NCBI GenBank assembly: GCA_041751095.1
Contig: JBGSYC010000128.1
Span: 1-64,000, forward strand
Source of the DNA: JADCRZ01 sp041751095
GTDB lineage: Bacteria > Bacteroidota > Bacteroidia > Chitinophagales > Chitinophagaceae
Direction of reading: 5' to 3'
Length of the DNA stretch: 64,000 nucleotides
Position 1 is the stretch's first letter. Each line of letters starts with the position of its first letter. The notes under the pieces are model-generated. The model had not been told where the DNA came from, ran no database searches, and saw only the letters and a program-made list of their open reading frames with translations. The position numbers and the translations under genes were made by a program. Shown here piece after piece: positions 1-8,595 of the stretch.

Positions 1-112
1 CGACCCTGTAAATCAAGTATCTCCTTCAAAGCCGCCAGGTTAACTGCATTTATATCTATAGGATAAAAAATTGGAAAAGAAGCCCCGGTAAAATTACTGA
101 GAATTACAATGA
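1..112 (-). other. Open reading stretch cut by window edge, unidentified
   Basis: Read on the minus strand, the bases after the Fic pseudogene stay open to the window edge in one frame. They include a hydrophobic start and then a segment ending in NLAALKEILDLQG. No start codon or family could be assigned. It may be the end of the decayed Fic region, or part of another remnant that continues outside the window. Confidence 0.2.
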
Positions 113-770
113 CTAATGAGTGTACTTGGCGTAGTGTTTACCTTCAAACGGGTGAATGCAAACAAAATATAAGTGAGCTATGCCAGTCCTGGTAAGGGCA
201 GGAAGCTAATTGCCTGCACCAGGAGCAGTATGATTATACCATTCTATAAACCTTTCCATTTCCATCGGTACTTTTTCGGACGGTGGCGCTTCAAAGTGCA
301 CTTTAAGTTTATGGAGAGCTCCTGATACTACTTGCATAGGATCTGTATGGGTTCTATAAGTGCCCACATCTTTCAGGTTAACATTTCCCTGCATTAGTAA
401 CTTGTGCCAATTGCATAACGTTTCCTCTGTTAGTGGATTAGAGAAATTCTGATAGAGGTCGGTCATCATATCTGGGATGCCTTGCTCTGCAGGTTTGACT
501 TTTCTTTGGTCTGCTGTTGCGTATAAATTTTTTCGAATAGCCGATTGTAAACTGTCGCGATTTAAATATTCCCCTTCAATCTCTGACGTCTTTAGTGCCT
601 CCTCGCTCATACTTTCGACAATCAGTTCGGCCTTATCTCGTTCCGCTATATGTGCAAGTGTACCCATTAAATAACCTGACTCACGGAGAAATCTTGCTTC
701 CAGTTCAACCCAAAACGCTTTGGTCAAATTCAAATATCGGCCAATTCGGCTTCTGCCAGTTCCAGGTCAT
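113..770 (-). pseudogene. Fic family protein (DUF4172 type), broken
   Basis: Remnant of a class II Fic AMP-transferase. An ATG at 770 gives an N-terminus reading MTWNWQKPNWPIFEFDQ, typical of the DUF4172 domain. This frame hits TGA after about 21 codons, and the homology resumes in the +1 frame (ELEARFLRESGYLMG). The Fic inhibitory helix motif TSEIEG is present. An in-frame TAG at 206-208 interrupts the protein, after which the same frame continues with IAHLYFVCIHPFEG. The catalytic HPFxDGNGR motif is therefore destroyed just after HPFE, and the frame ends at 113. The gene thus has a frameshift, a nonsense codon and a lost active site. In intact homologues Fic transfers AMP to a hydroxyl side chain of a target; this copy cannot. 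Confidence 0.82.
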
Positions 771-790
771 GAGCTATAAATTCTTCTTTC

Positions 791-823
791 TATAACTCAA
801 ATGTAATCATAATGTGAGTTATA
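791..823. promoter_or_regulatory. Inverted repeat upstream of the Fic remnant
   Basis: A perfect 9-bp inverted repeat, TATAACTCA (791-799) and TGAGTTATA (815-823), sits about 20 bp upstream of the original Fic start codon. Position and symmetry suggest an operator for the Fic gene or an old hairpin. No regulator for it was identified nearby. The remaining bases to about 1000 show nothing I recognise. Confidence 0.35.
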
Positions 824-1003
824 AGTTTACGTTTTATTGCTCATTTTGCTTTCCCATGCATAAGTAGCTATAGTTGTAAGTCAACTATGCAGGAATTTTT
901 GCAAAATGATTTGAGGTGAGTTTGATCCGATCAGTTTCTTATGGTTAGGTGTAGGTGAAGCAGCCATCGAATGTATTTGGGAAGAACGTAAAAAGAACGG
1001 CCC

Positions 1004-1219
1004 TCACTTCCATGTGTCGCTACAATCATATGTAATACAAGTAAAGTTTAAGTGTTCTTTTTTTCGATTTTCATGCAAGCCTTCAACATGATATTGCATC
1101 AATTCCTGCTGCTGTTTCACCGAGAGCTTAGATGGTCGTAAGGAACAGGACGGCCGGTGAAGTTGATCAGTAAGTTCCTTCGCATACTGGCGATTTATTA
1201 GATTTGCGCACTCGAACAA
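1004..1219 (-). CDS. Small unidentified ORF (71 aa), possibly a remnant
   Basis: A 71-residue open frame without a recognised family. It contains a lysine/glutamine-rich helical stretch (SKLSVKQQQELMQYHVEG) that could be part of a helix-turn-helix, as at transposase N-termini. It could equally be chance. It lies between a Fic pseudogene and the promoter region of the esterase at 1284, and the surrounding DNA is rich in gene remnants, so a broken gene is as likely as a real small protein. Confidence 0.15.
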   Translation of the reverse strand: MFECANLINRQYAKELTDQLHRPSCSLRPSKLSVKQQQELMQYHVEGLHENRKKEHLNFTCITYDCSDTWK

Positions 1220-1283
1220 ATATGCTCAGGACGAAAAACGTCTCGTATATTTGAGATGTTCAACTCACTATTCATTTACTTAC

Positions 1284-2204
1284 ATGAAGTACCTATTTAC
1301 CCTTTTCATCATTTTAGCATTTAAACAATTGACTACTGCACAGCAAACCATCCTGCTTTACCCGGCGGGCGAGGTACCGAATTACAAAAACGGCGGAGAA
1401 AAAGAAAAAAAAGAAACAACTGATATACTGCGTATCTCGCAGGTGCAAAATCCGGATATCACGGTATACCTGCCGGCAAAGCGAAACGCTACGGGTCAGG
1501 CTGTTGTAATTTGTCCCGGTGGTGGCTACTCCATTCTGGCTTACGATTGGGAAGGTACAGAAGTGGCAAAATTGCTTAACTCAAAGGGGATTGCAGCGTT
1601 TGTATTAAAATATCGCTTACCCGATCCCAAAAGCAACGTAGTTCTACACCTTTCGCCTTTGCTCGATGCTAAGAGAGCTTTGCGAATAGTTCGTGCAAAT
1701 GCGGCTAAATGGAACATACAAAAAGATCGCATTGGTATCATGGGTTTTTCTGCAGGCGGCCATCTTGCTTCCACATTGCTTACGCAATTTGATGAAGGCG
1801 ATAAAGCTTCGAGAGATTCGATAGAACAACAAAGCTCCCGGCCTGACTTTGGGGTATTGGTTTATCCTGTTATTTCTATGACCAAGCCTATTATGCATAG
1901 CGGATCACGTAACCGTTTGATTGGCTCAAATCCGGATGCTGAACTTGCCTTGAAATATTCAGGCGAACTCCAGGTAAAAAAAGAAACACCTCCTACTTTT
2001 TTAGTGCATGCTCTGGATGATAATGGAGTACCGATGGAGAATAGCCTGCTTTTCTTCCAGGCAATGAAAGATAAAGGGGTGTCTGGCGAACTGCATGTTT
2101 ATCCTCGTGGCGGTCATGGTTTTGGATTAGCGACTGGTCAGGGCTCTTTGGAAAACTGGACTTCATTATGCGTTGATTGGATCAGAGGTCTGAGTAAGAA
2201 GTAA
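1284..2204 (+). CDS. Secreted alpha/beta hydrolase (esterase, acetylxylan-esterase-like)
   Basis: About 306 residues from the ATG at 1284. I chose this start because it begins directly with a signal peptide (MKYLFTLFIILAF... ending near TTAQ); an upstream in-frame ATG at 1251 would add 11 polar residues. The alpha/beta hydrolase core is clear: oxyanion region CPGGGY, nucleophile elbow GFSAGG (Ser near residue 155), Asp in HALDDNGVP and the catalytic His in GGHGFG. This is the BD-FAE/Abhydrolase_3 style common in Bacteroidota polysaccharide loci, where members remove acetyl or feruloyl groups from plant glycans in the periplasm. The exact substrate cannot be read from sequence. It stands alone between decayed genes. 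Confidence 0.85.
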   Translation: MKYLFTLFIILAFKQLTTAQQTILLYPAGEVPNYKNGGEKEKKETTDILRISQVQNPDITVYLPAKRNATGQAVVICPGGGYSILAYDWEGTEVAKLLNSKGIAAFVLKYRLPDPKSNVVLHLSPLLDAKRALRIVRANAAKWNIQKDRIGIMGFSAGGHLASTLLTQFDEGDKASRDSIEQQSSRPDFGVLVYPVISMTKPIMHSGSRNRLIGSNPDAELALKYSGELQVKKETPPTFLVHALDDNGVPMENSLLFFQAMKDKGVSGELHVYPRGGHGFGLATGQGSLENWTSLCVDWIRGLSKK

Positions 2205-2395
2205 GATTGAAAGATTAATATTTATTGATGGTTACAAGCAAATGTAATTTATACATGTACAGCCTGAGGAATTAATTCTTTTCTTTCTAAACAAAATTCT
2301 CCCTTTGTAACGGTTACCATCCTGTAGAATGCACGCGACCACGCCAACGCGTTAGGACGTGTTATGACATTCCTGGAGATGTTGAATTAACTTGT

Positions 2396-2601
2396 TTATC
2401 CCGCCAATCTCCAGGCATCTTTAAAAAAATATAACAATTTCAGAAGATTTGTTTTACCTGTCCCGCTTTGACCAATAATGCAAACTTCTTCCAGCGGCAG
2501 ACCTTCTTTAATATTTTAATATGCCGTTTAGGATAAGTTAAATCTTAGGTGAGATTTTTAAACTGCCTGAAGTTCTTAATATAGATTTCTTTTACTTTCA
2601 T
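2396..2601 (-). pseudogene. AAA ATPase (SMC/OLD-like) N-terminal remnant
   Basis: Minus-strand remnant starting at an ATG at 2601, MKVKEIYIKNFRQFKNLT, the usual opening of AAA15/SMC-like ATPases. It has an in-frame TAA after about 18 codons and then a frame change near 2510. Beyond that comes a perfect Walker A motif, GQSGTGKT, followed by NLLKLLYFF and a stop at 2396. Everything after the P-loop (Walker B, signature) is missing. The rest of the 2205-2803 interval shows no gene. Confidence 0.75.
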
Positions 2602-2803
2602 CTCTCAAATTGATTCTATACATAGATCTGATAATCAATTGTACATTTCTGAATAACTAAATACACGGACAAAATCATACTATAAATCGATCATCAATAT
2701 TTTTGATTTCATGTATATGGGCTTTTTCATTAAGCCAATCAATTCTTATCAAATTTCTACAAAATAACAGACGACAAATTCTGGTACAGTATTATACATG
2801 CTG

Positions 2804-3739
2804 CTAATTTTTGGGCCCCGGCTTAAACAATGTTTGCGAAAGCTCCTTAACTCCGTCAGCATAAGACGTCGGTTTCACGTTGAAGTAATCTTCAAACTTT
2901 CTTGAATCAAATATATAATCGTATTGATACTGGTAGTACAGTTCCGTTGTTTCAGCAACGATTTTATTAAAAAGTCCAAAGGTGGTTAGCATCAACTTAT
3001 TTAGCGCCGTATAAGCAGGACGCGTATTGAAAATTCCTGCAGCCAGTTCAATAAACGCTTTTCCTGTAAGAGCAGGTGCTGTAGGCAAATGCCAGGTTTG
3101 GTTATCACTCTCAGGGTGAGTGCCTAACAATGCAACGGCCTTTCCGGCATCAGGCACATAGGTAAAAGAATGTTTACTGGAAGCATTGCCAAGCCACATT
3201 GCTTTCGACTTTTTAGCAAACCTGGCAAGCACCATAGAATCGTAAAAGCTGTTAAGACTTTCAGCACCATAAAAGTCTGCAGCCCGCGCAATAGAAGCAC
3301 TTATATTGCCGGCCTTCACTTCACTCATTAATTGTTCTGCAACCTGTGCTCTTATTGCTCCTTTAATACTTGATGGATGGTAAGGTGTGTCTTCTTTCAT
3401 AGCTCCTTCCACCCGACCATACATATACACGTTATCAAAAAAAATCAGCCGTGCATTGCCTGCCTTTGCCGCATCAATAAGGTTTTGCATGATTAAGGGC
3501 CATTCAACCTGCCAGATTTTTTTATTGTACTGCAGTCCGGCACACATATAGATAACGGATGAACCTTTTGTTGCATCAAGCACCTGTTGTTTATCTTTCA
3601 AGTCGGCACCCACCCACCATGCGTTAACGGGAGGATCTATCTTTCTCCGGCTTACAAGCCGTACTGAATAACCTTGTTGTAATAGCTCTTTCATTACAAC
3701 ATTACTTACCGGTCCGCCGGCGCCTAAAATAGTATGCAT
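2804..3739 (-). CDS. NAD(P)-binding epimerase/dehydratase-like protein (atypical SDR)
   Basis: 311 residues with an N-terminal Rossmann fold. The motif ILGAGGPVS at residues 4-12 is the dinucleotide-binding glycine loop, and RLVSRR follows the second strand as in NADP-preferring enzymes. The mid-region YMYG and the extended C-terminal part fit the atypical/extended SDR family (NmrA/epimerase like). The classical YxxxK pair is not obvious, so catalytic activity on a sugar nucleotide is uncertain. Directly upstream lies a fragment of a Crp-type regulator gene (3814-3872), which suggests the gene once sat beside its own regulator, as the F420-reductase-like gene at 29.6 kb still does. Confidence 0.75.
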   Translation of the reverse strand: MHTILGAGGPVSNVVMKELLQQGYSVRLVSRRKIDPPVNAWWVGADLKDKQQVLDATKGSSVIYMCAGLQYNKKIWQVEWPLIMQNLIDAAKAGNARLIFFDNVYMYGRVEGAMKEDTPYHPSSIKGAIRAQVAEQLMSEVKAGNISASIARAADFYGAESLNSFYDSMVLARFAKKSKAMWLGNASSKHSFTYVPDAGKAVALLGTHPESDNQTWHLPTAPALTGKAFIELAAGIFNTRPAYTALNKLMLTTFGLFNKIVAETTELYYQYQYDYIFDSRKFEDYFNVKPTSYADGVKELSQTLFKPGPKN

Positions 3740-3813
3740 GTACTTTGTTTTTGTATGTGCAAGCTACAACGCACTACGAGGCAAACCGGTTAACATAAGA
3801 TAAGAAAGAAACG

Positions 3814-3872
3814 CAGTTGGCGTTTCTTTATTTTACGTGTATAAAGTTGATCTGAAAAAATCGTCCACTCTT
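3814..3872 (-). pseudogene. Fragment of a Crp/Fnr regulator gene
   Basis: These 59 bases match 28280-28338, inside the intact Crp/Fnr gene at 27782-28405, at 57 of 59 positions and in the same coding orientation. The fragment would encode EWTIFSDQLYTRKIKKRQL, one residue different from the intact gene. Nothing else of the gene can be seen on either side. The remainder of 3740-4099 has no recognisable gene. Confidence 0.85.
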
Positions 3873-4099
3873 GTTTGACTTTGTGAGCATCGTGTGAGTA
3901 TTTAGTCAAGCTACCTTATCTATATCCATACAAAGGAATCTTTGTTACAAGGTTTAGAACCATCAAGAGATCAGTCTTGCCAGGCAAGAACCTCTTCAAA
4001 TTACTTTTAAAAGTATTTCATTTCTTTTGACATCCGTTGGTAGAACTTTTTCAGGTACCTTCAAAAATTGTCAAAATTTATATTGGCTGATGTTTGATA

Positions 4100-5479
4100 C
4101 TAGTGCCCGGCAACAAAAATGCCGTCTATTTCTTCCAAAGTTTTCCCTTTGGTTTCCACTAAAACCTTTAAGATAATTAATAAATTCAGCGCGCTGAAAC
4201 CTGCAAATATCCAGAATACGCCCGCGGCTCCGACATTTTCGAGCAGCCAGGGGAAAAATTGCCCAACTAACCATACCGCTATCCAGACAAATAAAGTACA
4301 AATGGTAACTGATTTCACTCTTACATCTGCAGGAAAGATTTCATTAATCAGAATCCAGGTGATCGGGCCCAGGGAAAGCGCAAAACAAGCGATAAATAAA
4401 AGCAGCATAACCAATAACAAAGGGCCAGTCGTGTAATTGAAGTAAAAACAGGTGCCTACTACCATCAGGGAGCTGATAATACCTGAAAGGCCTGTAATCA
4501 ATAACGGCTTACGCCCCCATCTGTCTGAAAGGAATATGGCAACTACGGTAAAAATAACATTAACAGCACCGATGATCACCTGGGCAAATAAAGCATCCGA
4601 GCTGTCCAGGCCGGCGGCAGCAAATATTTTGGGCCCATAATAAATAATAGCGTTGATGCCACTGAATTGCTGGAACACCGCCAGTAATATCCCGATAAGC
4701 AGTAAAGGGCGGATTGCCTTACTTAAAACTGTACGTGATGAATGAAGGTTTTTCGCGAGAGAAGCGCTTATAGCAGTATATTCCTTTTCGGCTTCAGATT
4801 TGCCCCTAATGCCCTTAAGGATAGCAAAGGCCCCTGCCGTCTTACCTTTTAATAACATCCAACGCGCACTTTCAGGCACCACAAATAATACCAGCATAAA
4901 CACCAGCGAAGGAATAGCCATCACAAGAAACATGCTCCGCCATATTTCATTGTGCAGCAGCCATCCCTGAAGAAAACTGTTATTATAGCTCTTAGCAGCA
5001 AGGCTCAGTAAAAAGGCGTTTGAAAAATACGCCGATAAAATTCCGATAGTAATAGCCAGTTGATAGAGGGAAATCATTTTACCTCTGGAATGCGCAGGCG
5101 CAAATTCTGCAATATACAGGGGCGAGATGACAGAGGCTACGCCCACTCCTATTCCACCCACTAACCTGTACCACACCAGCATATTGGCGGAACCTGACCA
5201 GGCACAGCCTAAGGCGGATGTCAGGAAAAGTACAGCCGAAACTATTAAGACCTTTTTCCGGCCGATGGTATCGCTTAGAAAACCGGCTGTTATGACGCCG
5301 ATAATACTGCCTAGTAGACCGCTGCTGACAAACCAGCCTTCCATCGCTATGCTCATGTTGAACTGTTTGTTGACCAGTTCGATGGTACCGGATATAACAG
5401 CCGTATCAAAACCAAACAATAAACCGCCCAGGGACGCCGCAAAGCAAATAAAGCCGGTTGTCCGGAAAGCTATCATCAT
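4100..5479 (-). CDS. Sugar porter family MFS transporter (sugar:H+ symporter)
   Basis: 459 residues with 12 predicted membrane segments. Sugar-porter signatures are present: GLLFGFDTAVISG in helix 1, DTIGRKK after helix 2, PESARWML at the end of the first half, DRWGRKP in the second half, and a terminal VETKGKTLEEI (usual PETKG). The family (XylE, AraE, GLUT) imports hexoses or pentoses across the inner membrane with protons. It is the last gene of a six-gene operon with 17 bp to its upstream neighbour, and would import the monosaccharide released by the GH127 enzyme. The ATG at 5479 is followed by another at 5476. Confidence 0.92.
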   Translation of the reverse strand: MMIAFRTTGFICFAASLGGLLFGFDTAVISGTIELVNKQFNMSIAMEGWFVSSGLLGSIIGVITAGFLSDTIGRKKVLIVSAVLFLTSALGCAWSGSANMLVWYRLVGGIGVGVASVISPLYIAEFAPAHSRGKMISLYQLAITIGILSAYFSNAFLLSLAAKSYNNSFLQGWLLHNEIWRSMFLVMAIPSLVFMLVLFVVPESARWMLLKGKTAGAFAILKGIRGKSEAEKEYTAISASLAKNLHSSRTVLSKAIRPLLLIGILLAVFQQFSGINAIIYYGPKIFAAAGLDSSDALFAQVIIGAVNVIFTVVAIFLSDRWGRKPLLITGLSGIISSLMVVGTCFYFNYTTGPLLLVMLLLFIACFALSLGPITWILINEIFPADVRVKSVTICTLFVWIAVWLVGQFFPWLLENVGAAGVFWIFAGFSALNLLIILKVLVETKGKTLEEIDGIFVAGH

Positions 5480-5496
5480 GTGGAAGGAGATTTATA

Positions 5497-5877
5497 TTAC
5501 CGTTTGTAATCATCATCGTAGCGTTCAATATCTTCCAGTTGCCAGTCGCCGAAAGCCACTTCCAAAACCCGCACCGCTTTATCGCCGCCACAGGAGAGGC
5601 GGTGCCTTTCATTTACCGGTATCCAGATTTCTTCGCCCGCCATATACGTGCGTGTAATGTCTCCTACCTGTATGGTAGCATGATCATCCATCACGATCCA
5701 TAATTCTGCCCGGCGCGTATGCGATTGCAGGCTTAGGCGCTGCCCAGGCTTCACGGTCATCAGGCTAACGGTGCAGGGCTCGTTGTAAGCAAATTGCTTA
5801 AAAGAGCCCCAGGGGCGCTCAACAAATGCTACCGGTGGCTTATCAGAAGGGATAACCAGGTTTTCGATTTCAGTCAT
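5497..5877 (-). CDS. Phosphomannose isomerase type II-like cupin
   Basis: 126-residue single-domain cupin resembling the C-terminal isomerase domain of ManC-type enzymes. The opening ERPWGSFKQF, the metal-site region LSLQSHTRRAELWIV, the strand IWIPVNERHRL and the tail DIERYDDDYKR (usual DIxRxxDxYGR) are all visible. In that family the domain interconverts mannose-6-phosphate and fructose-6-phosphate. Here it is a stand-alone protein downstream of a full class I PMI, with 17-bp gaps on both sides. It may be a second isomerase, an epimerase of another sugar phosphate, or a sugar-binding regulator. Confidence 0.82.
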   Translation of the reverse strand: MTEIENLVIPSDKPPVAFVERPWGSFKQFAYNEPCTVSLMTVKPGQRLSLQSHTRRAELWIVMDDHATIQVGDITRTYMAGEEIWIPVNERHRLSCGGDKAVRVLEVAFGDWQLEDIERYDDDYKR

Positions 5878-5894
5878 AAAAATATATTTTATAA

Positions 5895-7658
5895 TCAGGA
5901 TTTAGTGCGCACGTAGGCTTTCAGTGTTCCGCATTGCTTATCCTTACTCTCACCACAGGGGCTGATAAGGTAAGCACCTACCTGCGCAGGCACAATAAAT
6001 GTTTCCGCATAATGCACGACAAAAGGCATAAACAACCCGTCCGGGCTTTCTACCTGTACTTCACGCCCTTCTACCAGGTTAAGTACATTCACTACTCCTC
6101 CGGTGTGATGCAAAACCGGTTTTGTAAACCAGTGGCGGCGTGTTTCTATAAAATCGTCTTCGTGTAGCCCCGTACGTTCTTCCACACAGCCGTCTGTTTC
6201 AGCTATCCGCTCTACGCGGTTTAACAGATTCTCTTTGGTCCAGGTGGCTGTACGGCTCCATTCAATATTTTTTTCTCCGTGATTGATATTGATGGGCCGG
6301 GGCCGACCATCCATGCCCATCCGCCCCCAGTCCCATAATTTAAACGTGAAAATATAAGGAGTGGCGCTCACTTCCAGCACCATGCCATTGATACCGGAAC
6401 AATGTACAGTACCCGCCGGTATCAGAATATGGTCATGCTTTTTAACCGGCCATTTCTCTACGTACGCATCTGCATTGAACCGGCCGGTAATTTCTGATTG
6501 CCGCAAATCATCCATCATTTGAGACGGTTGAATATCTTCCTTCAGGCCCAGGTATACGCATGCATCTTCAGCGGCATCGAGCATATAATAACTTTCGGCC
6601 TGGGTATAGGGTAATCCAAAATGTTCCCTGATATATTCAGTTAAGGGATGCACCTGCAAGCTGAGGTTGCCTCCTCCCATTGTGTCCAGAAAGTCGAAGC
6701 GGATCGGGAACTCATCACCAAAGCGGGCGTACACAGGGCCACCTAATAATTCCCTGGGCTGGTAAAACACCAGGTTAATAGCCGGTATCTCGAAACGCAG
6801 GTTGCCAAAGCCAAGCATTAAGCTGTTCTCTTCCGGCACACAATCAAAGCCCCAGGCGTAGTTAATGGCGGACCGGTCAAGGTCGCAGACCTCTTTCAAC
6901 CATTGCCCTCCCCATGGGCCGGGGTCAAAAAAAGGCACCACCCGGAAAGGTTGTGTCACAGCCTGGCGCAGTCCCGACCGCAGGGCTTCGCCACTTACCA
7001 TAGCGGGTTGTTGAGGGATTGCCGTATCTAACACATAATCCCATTTGCTGATCAGCGTCTTCTTTAACCGGTCGGCTACCCGCCAGTCTACAAAGTAGGC
7101 CCGTTTGTACTGAAGGGCCGCTTCAGTATTTTTATTCTCTATGCCAAGGTTACTTGCTTCGTCGCGGCGGAAACGCAACTGCCCCTCCCAGCGCGGCATA
7201 TCGGCATATATCAGTAAATCGGCCTTTGCCAGCAAGGAAGCACCCGTACCATAAATCAATACAATCCCTTCTGTGATAGCCTGAATTTTGTCCCGGGTAA
7301 GCGCCAGGCTGCTTCTGTCAAAAAAATCGTCAACGTCGAGGCGGGTTAGGTAACCAAATATACGGTCGTCGGTTACATCCCGATAAACCATCTGATCAAT
7401 CTCTGCAGTTGATTTATAAGCATCTGCAGCCAGGTAAATGTGTGCGGGTTGCAGGGCCTGAGTAAAAGCCCGTACAACTTCTTCCTGGTGCACGCCAATG
7501 TAAGATTCTACGGTTATAATTATTTTCCTGAGAGCGAACCGGTACACCTCCTTTTTTAATTTAGCTCCGATTGATTGCCAACCCTGCCAATACTCATCAT
7601 AGCCTGACACCGTGATAAATGGATGCTTATTATAATTTGATGATATTTTATGGCTCAT
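5895..7658 (-). CDS. Class I mannose-6-phosphate isomerase with N-terminal kinase-like domain
   Basis: About 587 residues from the ATG at 7658; this start leaves 4 bp after the ROK stop and avoids an upstream TTG. The C-terminal half is a type I PMI: LSLQVHP supplies the first zinc ligands, ESYYMLDA a further one, and ILIPAGTVHCSG the last. It converts mannose-6-phosphate to fructose-6-phosphate. The first 230 or so residues are extra. They resemble a nucleoside/uridine-kinase fold (IYLAADAY, DLLIYADMPRWEGQLRFRRDE), but where a P-loop should be the sequence reads VESYIGVHQEE, so ATP binding is probably lost. This makes it nearly twice the length of a simple PMI. Confidence 0.85.
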   Translation of the reverse strand: MSHKISSNYNKHPFITVSGYDEYWQGWQSIGAKLKKEVYRFALRKIIITVESYIGVHQEEVVRAFTQALQPAHIYLAADAYKSTAEIDQMVYRDVTDDRIFGYLTRLDVDDFFDRSSLALTRDKIQAITEGIVLIYGTGASLLAKADLLIYADMPRWEGQLRFRRDEASNLGIENKNTEAALQYKRAYFVDWRVADRLKKTLISKWDYVLDTAIPQQPAMVSGEALRSGLRQAVTQPFRVVPFFDPGPWGGQWLKEVCDLDRSAINYAWGFDCVPEENSLMLGFGNLRFEIPAINLVFYQPRELLGGPVYARFGDEFPIRFDFLDTMGGGNLSLQVHPLTEYIREHFGLPYTQAESYYMLDAAEDACVYLGLKEDIQPSQMMDDLRQSEITGRFNADAYVEKWPVKKHDHILIPAGTVHCSGINGMVLEVSATPYIFTFKLWDWGRMGMDGRPRPININHGEKNIEWSRTATWTKENLLNRVERIAETDGCVEERTGLHEDDFIETRRHWFTKPVLHHTGGVVNVLNLVEGREVQVESPDGLFMPFVVHYAETFIVPAQVGAYLISPCGESKDKQCGTLKAYVRTKS

Positions 7659-7662
7659 GATC

Positions 7663-8595
7663 TTATGCTTCAAACAGTAAAGCGGCTCCCAGGAGTGCTG
7701 CAGTATCGGGAAATTTTGCCGGCCGTATATCAGGCTTTCCCCAGGGGCACCAGGCTCTTTTTGCGACCAATTGATTAAAGTATGGTATAAGTGTTTTGCT
7801 TGCTTTAGAGATACCGCCTCCTAGTACAATAACTTCAGGGTCATAGGCATGGATCAGATTCACCAGGCCAATCCCCCACGCTTCCAGGCAACGGTTTTGA
7901 AGAAGAAGGGCTAATTCGTCGCCTTGCTCAGACAAGTTAAAAATGGTTTCGAGGTCTATTACAGTAGCATTATTCAACCGGCTGTTATTAAACAAAGGAT
8001 TTTGAAAGGCTGCTTCCTTAATCATCCAGGTAGAAGCCACCGCTTCTACACAGCCATAATTACCACAAGTGCATATGCTGTTTGTATTCTGGAAGTCAAT
8101 TACAAAATGCCCTCCCAGTATGCCGGCCTGAAAATGTCTGCCTCTTAATATTTTCCCGTTTATGATGGCTGCGCTTCCGTAGCCGGTACCCAGCGTTATC
8201 ATCACCATATCGGAATTTTCCTGGCCGGCACCGTATTTCCATTCTCCCAGGCAGGCGAGACGGGCGTCATTTTCTATTTTGAAGTCCATACCTAATTCCT
8301 GGCGGGCCCAATACGAAAGGTCGATACCAGGTGCATCTGCATACTTGCCGCTGGTACTTATTACTGTGTTATGATCGGTATCAACCAGCCCTGGAAAAGC
8401 CATACCCATTAAGTGAATATGATCTAATGCTGTCTGTTGCATTAAATGGGTAATATGATATTTTAGCAAAGGTAAATGCGGCTCCAGGCCTTTTTCAGGG
8501 GCGGCTTTAACAACGGCACTTATCAGCAAATGGCCATCTGCTACAATTCCTATCTTAATTCTGGTTCCGCCAAGGTCTACGCCAATGAAATTCAT
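7663..8595 (-). CDS. ROK family sugar kinase
   Basis: 310 residues. The N-terminal phosphate loop GVDLGGTRIKIGIV, the sugar-binding GHFVIDF and the zinc motif CTCGNYGCVEAVAS define a ROK protein without a DNA-binding domain, so it is a kinase and not a repressor. The catalytic Asp lies in ENDARLACLGE. ROK kinases phosphorylate glucose, fructose, mannose or N-acetylated hexoses at O6. With a GPI-type isomerase overlapping it upstream and two PMI-type genes downstream, mannose, fructose or glucose is the likely substrate. Its start overlaps the upstream gene by 4 bp (ATGA), which implies translational coupling. Confidence 0.92.
   Translation of the reverse strand: MNFIGVDLGGTRIKIGIVADGHLLISAVVKAAPEKGLEPHLPLLKYHITHLMQQTALDHIHLMGMAFPGLVDTDHNTVISTSGKYADAPGIDLSYWARQELGMDFKIENDARLACLGEWKYGAGQENSDMVMITLGTGYGSAAIINGKILRGRHFQAGILGGHFVIDFQNTNSICTCGNYGCVEAVASTWMIKEAAFQNPLFNNSRLNNATVIDLETIFNLSEQGDELALLLQNRCLEAWGIGLVNLIHAYDPEVIVLGGGISKASKTLIPYFNQLVAKRAWCPWGKPDIRPAKFPDTAALLGAALLFEA

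Noticed and set aside
5127..5657. 176-codon plus-strand frame
   Set aside because: Lies opposite the sugar transporter and PMI cupin, both with clear motifs; its proline- and threonine-rich translation is the typical antisense shadow.
7658..7673. Upstream TTG start of the mannose-6-phosphate isomerase
   Set aside because: It would overlap the ROK gene by 11 bp and uses a rare start; the ATG at 7658 is 4 bp after the ROK stop and gives a normal operon joint.
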